DNA of 64,000 bases from Streptomyces sp. AA1529 (GTDB lineage: Bacteria; Actinomycetota; Actinomycetes; Streptomycetales; Streptomycetaceae): positions 62,001 through 126,000 of the forward strand of contig NZ_ALAP01000078.1 of the NCBI RefSeq assembly GCF_000280905.1, given 5' to 3'. Each line of letters begins with the position of its first letter. Positions within the stretch are counted from its first letter, which is position 1. The position numbers and the translations under genes were made by a program. The notes under the pieces are model-generated. The model had not been told where the DNA came from and did not search any database. It saw nothing but the letters and a program-made list of their open reading frames with translations. Below, piece after piece: positions 8,422 to 16,352 of the stretch.

Positions 8422-8589
8422 CCGCCGCACCGCGGCACCGGGTGCGGGCCGACCCCGGTCCCGCACAGGGGGCACGGACGTCTCACAGCAGACGTCCTCC
8501 GCGCTCCCCCGGTCCGGGTGGTTCGGAACCGGAAGCGGGTGGGTGGTAGAAACGCGGAGGTATACATCCCTCGCGTGAAAGGAGACGCC

Positions 8590-8667
8590 ATGTCGTCCAA
8601 GCGTCGGCGCAAGAAGAAGGCCCGCCGCGGCAACGCGGCCAACCACGGCCGCCGTCCGCAGTCCTGA
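8590..8667 (+). CDS. Ribosomal protein bL37 (25 aa)
   Basis: A 25-aa, extremely basic protein (MSSKRRRKKKARRGNAANHG...) is encoded here, preceded by AAAGGAGA at 6 nt. It contains the 'NAANHGRRP' tail characteristic of the tiny actinobacterial ribosomal protein bL37, first seen in mycobacterial ribosome structures. It stands alone between the GlsB-like gene and the protease inhibitor. It is too short for usual gene-calling cut-offs and easily missed. No homologue search was possible, but composition, length and ribosome-binding site agree. Confidence 0.85.
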   Translation: MSSKRRRKKKARRGNAANHGRRPQS

Positions 8668-8778
8668 GTGCGGCTCCCCGCGTGCCGCACCGGCACGCGG
8701 GGAAGCCCGCCCGGCGGTCGCCGCCGCCCGCGAGCTGCGGCCCCGTATCCTCCCGGCGGCCGGTCTCGTTAGGAGGCC

Positions 8779-9249
8779 GTGAGCACTCGAACCTCCGCCC
8801 GCCATCTCGTCCGTACCGCCCTGGCCGCGGCCGCCCTGGCGGTACCCCTGCTGACCTCACAGGCCGCGCCCGCCGCCGGCGCCACGAACGCCCCCGCCGA
8901 CTCCGCGCCCCGCGGCCCGCACACCGGGCCCGGCTCCGACAGCGGTACCCAGGGCGTCCTGCTGACCGTCTCCGGCTCCGGCGACACCTGGATCCGGGGC
9001 GTCATGCTGCACTGCGAGCCGACGCCGCACGGACACCACCCCAGGGCCGCGGAGACCTGCGCGGCGCTCGACGCGGCGCACGGCGATCTCGACGCCCTGC
9101 CCGCCGGAAACGGCCGCTGCACCATGCAGTACGACCCGGTGACCGTCGCCGCCCGCGGCAGCCACCGGGGGCAGGCCGTGAACTGGAAGAAGACCTTCCC
9201 GAACGCCTGCGTGATGCATCAGGCGACGGGCCCCGTCTTCGACTTCTGA
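8779..9249 (+). CDS. SSI-family (Streptomyces subtilisin inhibitor-like) protease inhibitor
   Basis: This is a 156-aa secreted protein. It has an N-terminal signal peptide (Arg-rich start, hydrophobic 'TALAAAALAVPLLTSQAAPAAGA') and a mature domain carrying the SSI fold signatures: 'GVLLTVSGSG', 'LHCEPTP.G.HP' and 'CAALDAAHGDLDAL'. The reactive-site loop is 'CTMQYDPVTV' and the C-terminus 'NACVMH...VFDF'. Four cysteines suit the two conserved disulfides. By alignment with SSI the P1 residue is Met, favouring subtilisin- or chymotrypsin-like targets, with Gln as P1'. The GTG start at 8779 lies only 2 nt after AGGAGG, an unusually tight spacing. Confidence 0.9.
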   Translation: MSTRTSARHLVRTALAAAALAVPLLTSQAAPAAGATNAPADSAPRGPHTGPGSDSGTQGVLLTVSGSGDTWIRGVMLHCEPTPHGHHPRAAETCAALDAAHGDLDALPAGNGRCTMQYDPVTVAARGSHRGQAVNWKKTFPNACVMHQATGPVFDF

Positions 9250-9300
9250 CCCGGTCCCGGGGAGGCGTCCCGGCGGGGCCGGACCACGCAGTGCGGCCGG

Positions 9301-9330
9301 GCCGCCCCGCCGCGCTCCCGGCGGGGCGGC
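9301..9330. terminator. Terminator between SSI-like gene and TerD gene
   Basis: A perfect 12-bp GC stem (9301-9312 with 9319-9330) closes a 6-nt loop. It lies between the convergent ends of the inhibitor gene (stop 9249) and the TerD gene (stop at 9340), so it can serve both. Confidence 0.7.
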
Positions 9331-9339
9331 GCGGTGGCG

Positions 9340-10542
9340 CTACAGCGCGGCGGCGCCGGGCTTCACCATGCCCCGTACCGTGCGCGAGTCGACGTACTCG
9401 CCCAGCGCCGTCATCTCCCACTCGCCGGAGAACTGGCGGATGAACTTCGCCATCAGAACACCCGTCCGCGACTCGGACTGGGTCAGGTCGAAGCGGACCA
9501 ACTCCCCGCCACCGCCGTCGAGCAGCCGGCAGTACGCCTTGGCGACGTCCGTGAACTTCTGGCCGGAGAAGGAGTTGACGGTGAAGACCAGCCCCGTCAC
9601 CTGGGGCGGGATGTCGCCGAGGTGGACGGTGATCACCTCGTCGTCCCCGTCGCCCTCGCCCGTGAGGTTGTCGCCCGAGTGCTGGATGACACCGCCCAGA
9701 ATGGCCAGCTTGCCGAAGTAACAGGCGTCGACCTTCTTCCGGTTGGCGTCGTAGGCGATGACCGAGGCGTCGAGGTCGATCTCCTTCGCCCGCTTCCCGG
9801 CCCGGTGGACCGGCTCCCAGCCGAGCCCCATCCGCACCGAGGTGAGCAGCGGCCTGCCTCCCTTGACGAGCGACACCGTCTGGTTCTTCTGCAGGCTCAC
9901 CCGCCCCTTGTCCAGGTTGATCTTCCCCGTCCCGGCGGGAGCGGCCGGGGCAGCCGGCGCAGCGGGGGCGGGTGCCGCCGCGGGCGGGGCGGGAGTGGCG
10001 ACCGGCGGGGCGGCGGGTGCCGCGGGGGCGGCCGCGGGCGGGGCGGCGGGCTCCTCCACCTGCACGCCGAAGTCGGAGGCGATCCCGCCCAGCCCGTTGG
10101 CGTACCCCTGGCCGACGGCACGCACCTTCCAGGCGCCGTTCCTGCGGTAGACCTCCACCACCTGCAGCGCCGTCTCGGCACCGAGCTGCGGCGGGGTGAA
10201 GGTGGCCAGTACGGCGCCGGTGGCGGCGTCCCGGACCGTGGCGGTGGGTTCGGTGCCCGCGAAGGTGGCGCCGGGGGCGTCCAGACTCGCGAGGACGGTG
10301 ACCTTGTCGATCCCGGCGGGCACCGCGCCGGTCTCGACGGTGATGGTGTCGGTGGCGCCGCCGGTGTGGGTCACGCCGGGAGCGGTCGGCTGGTTGTAGA
10401 AGACGAAGTCGTCGTCCGAGCGGACCTTGCCCTCCGGGCTCAGCAGCAGTGCCGAGACGTCGAGCTTGCTGGGTGCGGTTACCTCCACCGCGACGCGCTG
10501 CGCGGTCAGCGGAAGGTTGGAGCCGGGAGTCATTGCCGTCAT
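9340..10542 (-). CDS. Two-domain TerD-family (tellurium resistance/stress) protein
   Basis: This 400-aa cytoplasmic protein has two TerD-like beta-sandwich domains joined by an Ala/Pro-rich linker of about 45 residues (around residues 165-210). The first domain begins 'MTPGSNLPL' and has 'LLSPEGKVRSDDDFVFYNQP'. The second begins 'KINLDKGRVSLQKNQTVSLVKGGRPL' and has the calcium-binding 'EIDLDASVIAYD' and 'SGDNLTGEGDGDDEVI' motifs. TerD proteins bind Ca2+ and are linked to tellurite and envelope stress; the exact function is unknown. The start may be ATG 10542 or ATG 10533, neither with a clear ribosome-binding site. It is transcribed divergently from a TetR gene. Confidence 0.9.
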   Translation of the reverse strand: MTAMTPGSNLPLTAQRVAVEVTAPSKLDVSALLLSPEGKVRSDDDFVFYNQPTAPGVTHTGGATDTITVETGAVPAGIDKVTVLASLDAPGATFAGTEPTATVRDAATGAVLATFTPPQLGAETALQVVEVYRRNGAWKVRAVGQGYANGLGGIASDFGVQVEEPAAPPAAAPAAPAAPPVATPAPPAAAPAPAAPAAPAAPAGTGKINLDKGRVSLQKNQTVSLVKGGRPLLTSVRMGLGWEPVHRAGKRAKEIDLDASVIAYDANRKKVDACYFGKLAILGGVIQHSGDNLTGEGDGDDEVITVHLGDIPPQVTGLVFTVNSFSGQKFTDVAKAYCRLLDGGGGELVRFDLTQSESRTGVLMAKFIRQFSGEWEMTALGEYVDSRTVRGMVKPGAAAL

Positions 10543-10755
10543 GCCGGGGTAACGACCGGCCGGGCTTTGCGGTTCCTTTGCTGGGGTCGAGGTGTACCCG
10601 CCTCCGGGCCGCGCCCCGCGCGTCCGGCGCGCGGGGAACCGCCCGGTCCCGGCCGACGGCGGTACCACGGCAGGAGGCGACGGGGCCCGGCACCAGGCAG
10701 CACGCGGGGCGCCGCGCACGGCCGCTCGCCCCGGCCACGCCGGAGTACAGTGGCA

Positions 10756-10771
10756 TAGACAGACCTGTTTA
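10756..10771. promoter_or_regulatory. Putative TetR operator
   Basis: TAGACAGACCTGTTTA is an imperfect 16-bp palindrome (12 of 16 positions symmetric, core ACAG-N2-CTGT). It lies 57 nt upstream of the TetR start and just after a TACAGT box (10746-10751) that could be the -10 element. A repressor bound here would block the TetR gene; the divergent TerD gene starts 214 bp away. Confidence 0.5.
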
Positions 10772-10827
10772 CCGCGGTGCGGGCAGGGTCCGGCACGGCG
10801 GGGCGTCGATGAAGGGAGCTGCGAGCA

Positions 10828-11478
10828 GTGGGGACGGGGACAGCGGAATCGGCGGCGGCGCAGCCGGCGGCCCCGGAGGAGCTGACGCCCGGCGCCCGGC
10901 GGATTCTGGACGCGGCCAGCACTCTCTTCTACGAGCGCGGCATCACGGCCGTCGGCGTCGATCTGATCGCCAAGGAGGCCGGCACCACCAAGAAGACCCT
11001 CTACGACCGGTTCGGCGGCAAGGACGCGCTGATCGCCGCGTATCTGCGCGAGCGGGACCGGCGCTGGCGCTCCTGGCTGACCTCGTGGGTGGCGGCGCAC
11101 GCCGCGGACACCGGGGCCTCCGCGCAGTTGCTGGCCACCTTCGACGCACTCGCGGAGTGGACGAGGCAGCACAATCCACGCGGCTGCGGATTCGTCAACG
11201 CCGCGGCGGAGCTGCCCGACCCCGCGCACCCGGGGCGCCGTGTGATCATCGGGCAGAAGCACTGGATGCACGGCTATCTCCACGAACTCGCGGTCGCGGC
11301 CGGTGCGCGGGAGCCGGCGCGGCTGGCCGACCGGCTGGCGGTGCTGCACGAGGGCGCCATGGTCATGCGCGGTCTGGAGCTCGTGGACGACCCGGTCGGC
11401 GCCGCACGCGCCCTGGCCGAGCTGGCTCTGCGGGAGGCGCTCCCCGGGCCCGGGGCCGGGGAGCCGGCCGGGCGCTGA
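10828..11478 (+). CDS. TetR-family transcriptional regulator
   Basis: This 216-aa regulator has a canonical TetR N-terminal domain: 'RRILDAASTLFYERGITAVGVDLIAKEAGTTKKTLYDRFGGKDALIAAYL' at about residues 23-72, where the 'TKKTLYDRFGGKD' recognition helix is clear. The C-terminal ligand domain has 'NPRGCGFVNAAAELPDP', a motif seen in a common actinobacterial TetR subgroup. GTG 10828 follows a GAAGGGA stretch. A candidate operator lies in its own promoter. The target beyond itself may be the divergent TerD gene or a distant one; no efflux gene is adjacent. Confidence 0.92.
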   Translation: MGTGTAESAAAQPAAPEELTPGARRILDAASTLFYERGITAVGVDLIAKEAGTTKKTLYDRFGGKDALIAAYLRERDRRWRSWLTSWVAAHAADTGASAQLLATFDALAEWTRQHNPRGCGFVNAAAELPDPAHPGRRVIIGQKHWMHGYLHELAVAAGAREPARLADRLAVLHEGAMVMRGLELVDDPVGAARALAELALREALPGPGAGEPAGR

Positions 11479-11596
11479 GGCCGCGCCGGGACGGAGTGTC
11501 CGGTCCTGTCGGCCGGCCCGGCAGAGCCACCGCGGTCGGCGCGACGCCCCCGCGTTCCGAGGTGCATCCCGGCTGCCGCGGGCGCAGCCTGGAGTC

Positions 11597-11812
11597 ATGA
11601 GTGCGTTCGTCGTCGTCCATCCACCCGCATCCGGCGGGGGTCGCCGCGTCAGTGTGCACGGTGAGACGCTGGGCACCGCCTACGGGCTCACCGATCTGAT
11701 CGAGTTCCTCGCCCGCGCCGGACTGGACATCGCCACGGTCGATCTGTACGACGAGTCGGTCATCGAGTGGCAGGGCGGCAACCACCTGGTCTGGGGGCGC
11801 GCGGCGGAATGA
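11597..11812 (+). CDS. Small conserved-looking protein of unknown function
   Basis: A 71-aa acidic protein starts at ATG 11597 with GGAG close upstream. It has no recognisable domain, signal peptide or membrane segment. The sequence reads as a compact alpha/beta domain: 'RRVSVHGETLGTAYGLTDLIEFLARAGL' followed by 'VIEWQGGNHLVW'. It lies 118 bp after the TetR gene and 58 bp before the DUF1648-like gene, all on the plus strand. Coding character is supported by strong third-position GC and by its fit between flanking genes. Confidence 0.6.
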   Translation: MSAFVVVHPPASGGGRRVSVHGETLGTAYGLTDLIEFLARAGLDIATVDLYDESVIEWQGGNHLVWGRAAE

Positions 11813-11870
11813 GCCCGCGCCCCGCGGGGCAGGCGGGGGCCGACGGGGAGGGACGACGGGAGGGCGGGGC

Positions 11871-12458
11871 GTGCGGGAAACGCGACAGCATGGGGGCCGG
11901 AGCGGGGGCGTGCCCGGCGGTGCCGGGTTCCCGTGGCGGTGGCTGGTACCCGGAGTGCTGGTGCTGGCCGGGCTTCTGGTGTGGGGAATCATGGTCTACC
12001 CCCGGCTTCCGCACCAGGTTCCGCAGCATTTCGGCAGCAGCGGAGTGGACCGGTACGCGGACAAATCGGTGGGCACCGTCTTCCTGCCCGTCCTCGTGTA
12101 CGCGGGCATGCTGGCGCTGCTGACCGGGATGGCGTCCGCCACCTTGCGGATCACCCCGGTCCGCGACCTGCCGCCGGGACGGCAGACGTCGAGCCTGGTC
12201 AACCGGCCGCAGACGGCGCAGGGAGCGCTGGGCCTGGCCCGGGCGCAGCTCTTTCTCGGCTGCTGCCTCGGGGTGACCATCGCCGTTGCCTGCAGCCTGA
12301 TGTGGGCCGTCGAACCACCCGCCGAAGGCGAGCCCCGGACCGGGATGCTGCTGCTCGCCCTGCTGCCGTCGGCGCTCGGCACCGCCGCCGTGCTGGCCGC
12401 GGCCTTCCGGGACCGCCGACAGGGGTCCGGCCGGGCCGCGAAGCCCGGCGCGGAATGA
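11871..12458 (+). CDS. DUF1648-domain membrane protein
   Basis: A 195-aa protein begins at GTG 11871 with GGGAGGGC upstream. After a short basic N-terminus it has transmembrane segments at 'WLVPGVLVLAGLLVWGIMVY', 'GTVFLPVLVYAGMLALLTGM', 'LFLGCCLGVTIAVACSLMW' and 'MLLLALLPSALGTAAVLAAAF'. The motif 'YPRLPHQVPQHFGSSGVDRYADKS' directly after the first helix is the DUF1648 signature, seen in SdpI-like and other small membrane proteins. Function is unknown; immunity- or sensor-like roles known for SdpI relatives are only an analogy. It converges on the MFS gene, whose stop codon is 19 bp away. Confidence 0.8.
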   Translation: MRETRQHGGRSGGVPGGAGFPWRWLVPGVLVLAGLLVWGIMVYPRLPHQVPQHFGSSGVDRYADKSVGTVFLPVLVYAGMLALLTGMASATLRITPVRDLPPGRQTSSLVNRPQTAQGALGLARAQLFLGCCLGVTIAVACSLMWAVEPPAEGEPRTGMLLLALLPSALGTAAVLAAAFRDRRQGSGRAAKPGAE

Positions 12459-12477
12459 CCGTCCGGCTCGGTCCCGG

Positions 12478-14046
12478 CTATCCGGGACCGGCAACCCCCT
12501 CCGCCGTCGCCGTTCGCATTTGCAGGGCCCGGAGGTCGCGGCTGGCGGAGATCAGCTCCTTGGCCTCCTGCTCCGTGCTGACCATCGGCTGCGAGCCGTG
12601 CAGCGGCACCCCCGCGGTCTCCGGCATGAAGCGCACGGCGAGCAGGCCGACGAGCCCGCTGACCATCAGATAGCAGCCGGGCACCAAGTTGCTGCCCGTG
12701 GCGCTGACCAGGCCCTCGGTGACCAGCGGGGTGGTTCCGCCGAAGGCGGCCACCGAGAAGTTGAAGCCGATCCCCATGGCGGCGTAGCGCACGCTCGTGG
12801 GGAAGAGCGCGGGCAGCGTGGCGGCCGACGGCGCGGCGAACCCGGCCAGCAGGGTGGCCAGGACGAGCACGCCGAGCGCGGGCAGCAGCCAACCGTCCGA
12901 GCGCAGCAGCAGGAAGGCGGGGAGGGCCAGCACGATCTGGCCGACGGCGGCCCCGCGGTAGACGGGGCGCCGCCCGATCCGGTCGCTGAGCCGGCCGACG
13001 AAGGTGATGAGCACCACCACCCACACCATGCCGACCAGCACCAGCACATCGGAGGTGGTGCCGCCCCGGCCCAGCACCTCCGTCTGGTAGGTCGGCAGAT
13101 AGCCGGTCACCATGTAGTTGGTGACGTTGTAGAGCAGCACCAGGCCGATGCAGACCAGCAGCGGCTCCCAGTACCGGCGCAGGATGGTGCGGAACTCGTG
13201 CTTCTGCTCGCGCTCGGCGACGGCCTGGTCGTGCTCGTCCAACTGCTGCTGGAAGGCGGGGGACTCCTCCAGCTTCAGCCGCATGTACAGGCCGATCAGT
13301 CCCAGCGGTCCGGCGATCAGGAACGGGATGCGCCAGCCCCAGGAGAGCATCTGGCTGTCGGTCAGCGCGATGTTGAGCACGGTGACCAGGACCGAGCCGA
13401 GGGCGTAGCCGATGAAGGTGCCGAAGTCGAGCCAGCTGCCGAGGAATCCGCGCCTGCGGTCGGGCGAGAACTCCGCGATGAAGGTGGTGGCGCCGCCGTA
13501 CTCGCCGCCGGTGGAGAATCCCTGCAGCATCCGCGCGAGGAGCAGCAGGATCGGGGCCGCGATGCCGATCGTGCCGTAGTCGGGGATGAACCCGATCAGG
13601 AAGGTGCCGAAGGCCATCAGGACCATGGTCGCGGCGAGCACTTTCTGGCGGCCCAGCTTGTCGCCGAGCGGTCCGAAGAAGAGGCCGCCCAGCGGACGGA
13701 CGACGAAGGCCGCGGCGAACGTCGCGAACGAGGCGAGGAGTTGCGCCGCGTCGGAGGCGCCCGGATAGAAGACCTTGCCGATGGTGGCGGCGAGGTAGCT
13801 GTAGACGCCGAAGTCGAACCACTCCATGCAGTTGCCGAGTGCGGAGGCGCTGACCGCCCGCTTGAGCATGGGCTCCTGGACGACCTGCACATCGTCCTTG
13901 GTGAACGGGCGGCCCGCGCGGCGCAGTCTGGAGACCAGTTCGTCGCGTACCTGTTGGGGCAGCGCGGCCACCGCCTGCGGTACCTGGCGGGCCGCAGCTG
14001 CGCCCCCGGACTGCCGCTTGGGGCTCTCTGTCACGTCGTTGCTCAC
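12478..14046 (-). CDS. MFS transporter, metabolite:H+ symporter (ProP-like) family
   Basis: This 522-aa, 12-helix transporter carries the MHS/sugar-porter hallmark 'GPLGDKLGRQKVLA' between helices 2 and 3 and 'RMLQGFSTGGEYGGA' in helix 4. 'GRLSDRIGRRPVY' forms the repeated loop after helix 8. The 'GNCMEWFDFGVYSYLA' first helix is typical of the proline/betaine/alpha-ketoglutarate symporters (ProP, KgtP). The proposed GTG start 14046 gives 'MSNDVTESPKRQ'; an AAAGGG stretch lies very close to it, so a GTG four codons later (14034) is also possible. Likely substrates are compatible solutes or dicarboxylates, and an osmolyte role would fit with ectABCD about 9 kb away. Confidence 0.88.
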   Translation of the reverse strand: MSNDVTESPKRQSGGAAAARQVPQAVAALPQQVRDELVSRLRRAGRPFTKDDVQVVQEPMLKRAVSASALGNCMEWFDFGVYSYLAATIGKVFYPGASDAAQLLASFATFAAAFVVRPLGGLFFGPLGDKLGRQKVLAATMVLMAFGTFLIGFIPDYGTIGIAAPILLLLARMLQGFSTGGEYGGATTFIAEFSPDRRRGFLGSWLDFGTFIGYALGSVLVTVLNIALTDSQMLSWGWRIPFLIAGPLGLIGLYMRLKLEESPAFQQQLDEHDQAVAEREQKHEFRTILRRYWEPLLVCIGLVLLYNVTNYMVTGYLPTYQTEVLGRGGTTSDVLVLVGMVWVVVLITFVGRLSDRIGRRPVYRGAAVGQIVLALPAFLLLRSDGWLLPALGVLVLATLLAGFAAPSAATLPALFPTSVRYAAMGIGFNFSVAAFGGTTPLVTEGLVSATGSNLVPGCYLMVSGLVGLLAVRFMPETAGVPLHGSQPMVSTEQEAKELISASRDLRALQMRTATAEGVAGPG

Positions 14047-14168
14047 ACCCTTTGTTCCGGATAGCCGAAAAGGCCCGATCTGCTCGATCGTACGGAACAG
14101 CGGGAGCGGATCCCGGGAGCGGGCTGCCGGACTCGCCGCACTTCGCACACCGTCCGCGATGCGGACCG

Positions 14169-14212
14169 CGCACGCACCGCCGGGCGTCCCCGCACGCACC
14201 GCCGGGCGTCCC
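14169..14212. repeat. Perfect 22-bp tandem duplication
   Basis: Two identical adjacent 22-bp units (14169-14190 and 14191-14212, beginning CGCACGCACCGCC) lie in the 330-bp gap between the MFS start and the stop of the acidic unknown protein. The gap (14047-14376) otherwise shows no gene. It should hold the MFS promoter and the terminator region of the unknown gene. Confidence 0.85.
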
Positions 14213-14376
14213 GTACGGCGCCGCCGGCGGTGGGTGCGGGCGGTCACGTCAGTGTCGGTACGGAACGCCCGCGCGGCGCGGGCGGGCAGGGCGGAGGCAG
14301 GTCGGCACGGGCGGCCGGTCGCCCGGTGCGGGAGTGAGGGAGGGCGGATCCCGGCCGGGCGGGGATCCGTGCGCGG

Positions 14377-15987
14377 TCAGCGCGAGCGGGCCTTGAACGC
14401 GGCCTTGCGGGCGTCCTTGGCGATCCGCTTGTCCGGGTGCACCCGCCCCATCGTCTCCAGCACGTCCCCGGTCGCGGGGTGCTCGACCCGCCACGCCTTG
14501 TCGAAGAAGCCGGTGTGCTGGTCGACCAGATCCCGTACCAGATCGCGCAGTTCATCCGGTTCACCGGCGGTCGCGACCTGGGCTGCGATGGTGTCGATCG
14601 TCAGCCAGAAGACCATCTCCTCGTCGGGCTGCGGCACGTTCCCGGCGCCGCGCTCGGCGAGCCAGACCCGGGCCAGTCCGCCCAACTGCCGGTCCTCAAG
14701 CACCTCGCGCAGCGCGGGCTCGGCCTCGGGCCCGGCGAACGAGAGCGCCTGCTGGCAGGCGAGCCGGCGGACGGGCGCGGCCTCGTCGCCGCCGCGCGCC
14801 GCCGCGAGCAGTTCCCGCGCGGCCGCCGGCGTGCCGTCGCCGCCGGTGGGGCCGTCGGCGTCGCGGGCGGCGAACCACCCCTGGATCTCGCTGCTGGCGT
14901 TCTCCTCCGTGTAGACCGGCAGCGCGGCCAGCAGCGCGTCCGCTCCGGCGTGCGCCAGGTCGCCGACCGCGGGGACGTCCAGCCCGGCCTCGCGCATCCG
15001 CTCGCGCACGCCGTGGAGGCCGAGCGGGGTGAGCCGCACCATGCCGTAGCGGGAGACGTCCTCCTCGTCCGGCTCGGCGCCCGACTCCGCGGCGTCGTAG
15101 GGCTCTTCGCCCTCGTCCTCGCGGGTGAGGGCCTCGTCCACCGGCTGGTGGACGACCAGCCCGGTCGGCTCCAGCATCCGGAACTGCTCGTCCAGCCGCA
15201 TCATCGTGCTGGAGACCTCTTCGAGCACCTCGTCGGTGGGCTCGTCCATGCCCTCGGGCACGGTCATCGAGGCGGCCAGCACCGGCAGCGGCACCATCGA
15301 CCCGGCGGCGACGGCGGGGTCGGTGGCCGTGAGCAGGTAGAGGTTGCCCAGGGCGCTGTCCAGGGCCTCGGCCTCCTCCTCCGGGTTCCAGTCCAGCGCG
15401 TCGAGGTCGATGGTGTTCGGGTCGATCTCGCCGTCCGGGCCGACGGCGCCCTCGATACCGTCCAGGAGTTCCTCGAAGCTGGGTGTCGCGGCGTCCGCGA
15501 GCACCGTCTCCAGGCCGCTGCGCCACAGCCCGAGGATCTCCTCGGGAGCGGGCGCGGCAGCGCCCGGGGCGCCGGTCAGTCCGCCCAGTTCCGGCTCCGG
15601 CGCGGCCGTGCCCACCGGGTCGTCGCTGCCCGGCCCATCGACGGTCTCGGCGCCCTGCCCGGCCGCCTCGGCCTCCTCGGTCTCCTCGAATTCCTCGACC
15701 GCCAGCAGTCCGGTGTCCACGGCGAAGTTCCACGCGTCGGCGGCGAGGGCGGGTGCCTCCTCGTCTCCGGACAGGCCCAGGTGTGCGGCGGCCTGCTTGA
15801 GCTGCTCGGCCAGCAGTTCGCCTCCGGCACCCACCGGAATGCCCGCGCCCGCGGGACCGCCGGCGCGCGCCCAGCGGGTGAGTTCCACAGCGCGCGCCAG
15901 GAGCGGTGCGGCCAGTGCGTCCCGCGCCAGTTCGGCATCGGAGGGGAGCCGGACGGGCGGCAGGGTGGGACGGTCGTCACCGGTCAT
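14377..15987 (-). CDS. Acidic conserved protein of unknown function
   Basis: This 536-aa cytoplasmic protein is strongly acidic and contains a long Glu/Ala/Pro-rich low-complexity stretch at about residues 95-160. It has no signal peptide or membrane segment. The C-terminal half has repeated helical Ala/Leu-rich segments ('AARELLAAARGGDEAAPVRRLACQQALSFAG', shown here in part) reminiscent of HEAT/ARM-like repeats. It ends with a basic tail ('HPDKRIAKDARKAAFKARSR'). ATG 15987 is preferred over ATG 15999 because GGAG abuts the latter directly. The family is familiar from Streptomyces genomes but has no assigned role. It is transcribed alone. Confidence 0.75.
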   Translation of the reverse strand: MTGDDRPTLPPVRLPSDAELARDALAAPLLARAVELTRWARAGGPAGAGIPVGAGGELLAEQLKQAAAHLGLSGDEEAPALAADAWNFAVDTGLLAVEEFEETEEAEAAGQGAETVDGPGSDDPVGTAAPEPELGGLTGAPGAAAPAPEEILGLWRSGLETVLADAATPSFEELLDGIEGAVGPDGEIDPNTIDLDALDWNPEEEAEALDSALGNLYLLTATDPAVAAGSMVPLPVLAASMTVPEGMDEPTDEVLEEVSSTMMRLDEQFRMLEPTGLVVHQPVDEALTREDEGEEPYDAAESGAEPDEEDVSRYGMVRLTPLGLHGVRERMREAGLDVPAVGDLAHAGADALLAALPVYTEENASSEIQGWFAARDADGPTGGDGTPAAARELLAAARGGDEAAPVRRLACQQALSFAGPEAEPALREVLEDRQLGGLARVWLAERGAGNVPQPDEEMVFWLTIDTIAAQVATAGEPDELRDLVRDLVDQHTGFFDKAWRVEHPATGDVLETMGRVHPDKRIAKDARKAAFKARSR

Positions 15988-16352
15988 GTGCGGGTTCATC
16001 TCCTACAGGTGCTACGGGTTGCCGGACAGTGCGGGGACCCATCGTAGAAGGGTTCTGTCCCCGGGTGCCCGAATCGTGCAGCAGGCATGTGACAAGGACG
16101 GAGACGGCCCCGGCACCGGTGCCCCCGCCTGTCCGGCTGTGGCCGGTTCCCGGCGGGGCCGGGCCCGCTGCGCACCGCGTGTGGCCGCCGACGACGTACC
16201 GTTCCGCCCAGGTCACGGCCGTCCGACGGGGCCCGGAAGCGGGCCGGGTCCGGTCGGCCGGCCCGGGTGTCCGGCCGGATGCCCGGGCCGGCCGCCGCCG
16301 TGGGCCACGAACTGCCGGCGCCGGGTCCGGGCGCAGGCCGTCGGACCGGTGA
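15988..16352. other. Intergenic region, 365 bp: promoter of the acidic unknown gene and end of the pen operon
   Basis: No gene is seen. The left part must hold the promoter of the acidic protein. The right part holds the terminator described at 16256-16293. An unrelated spacer of GC-rich sequence fills the rest. Confidence 0.6.
16256..16293 (-). terminator. Terminator of the pen/ispHG operon
   Basis: A 12-bp perfect stem (GGCCGGCCCGGG at 16256-16267, complement at 16282-16293) closes a 14-nt loop that itself contains CCGGCCGG. It lies 60 nt past the ispG stop codon, where the long minus-strand terpenoid operon should end. Confidence 0.65.
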
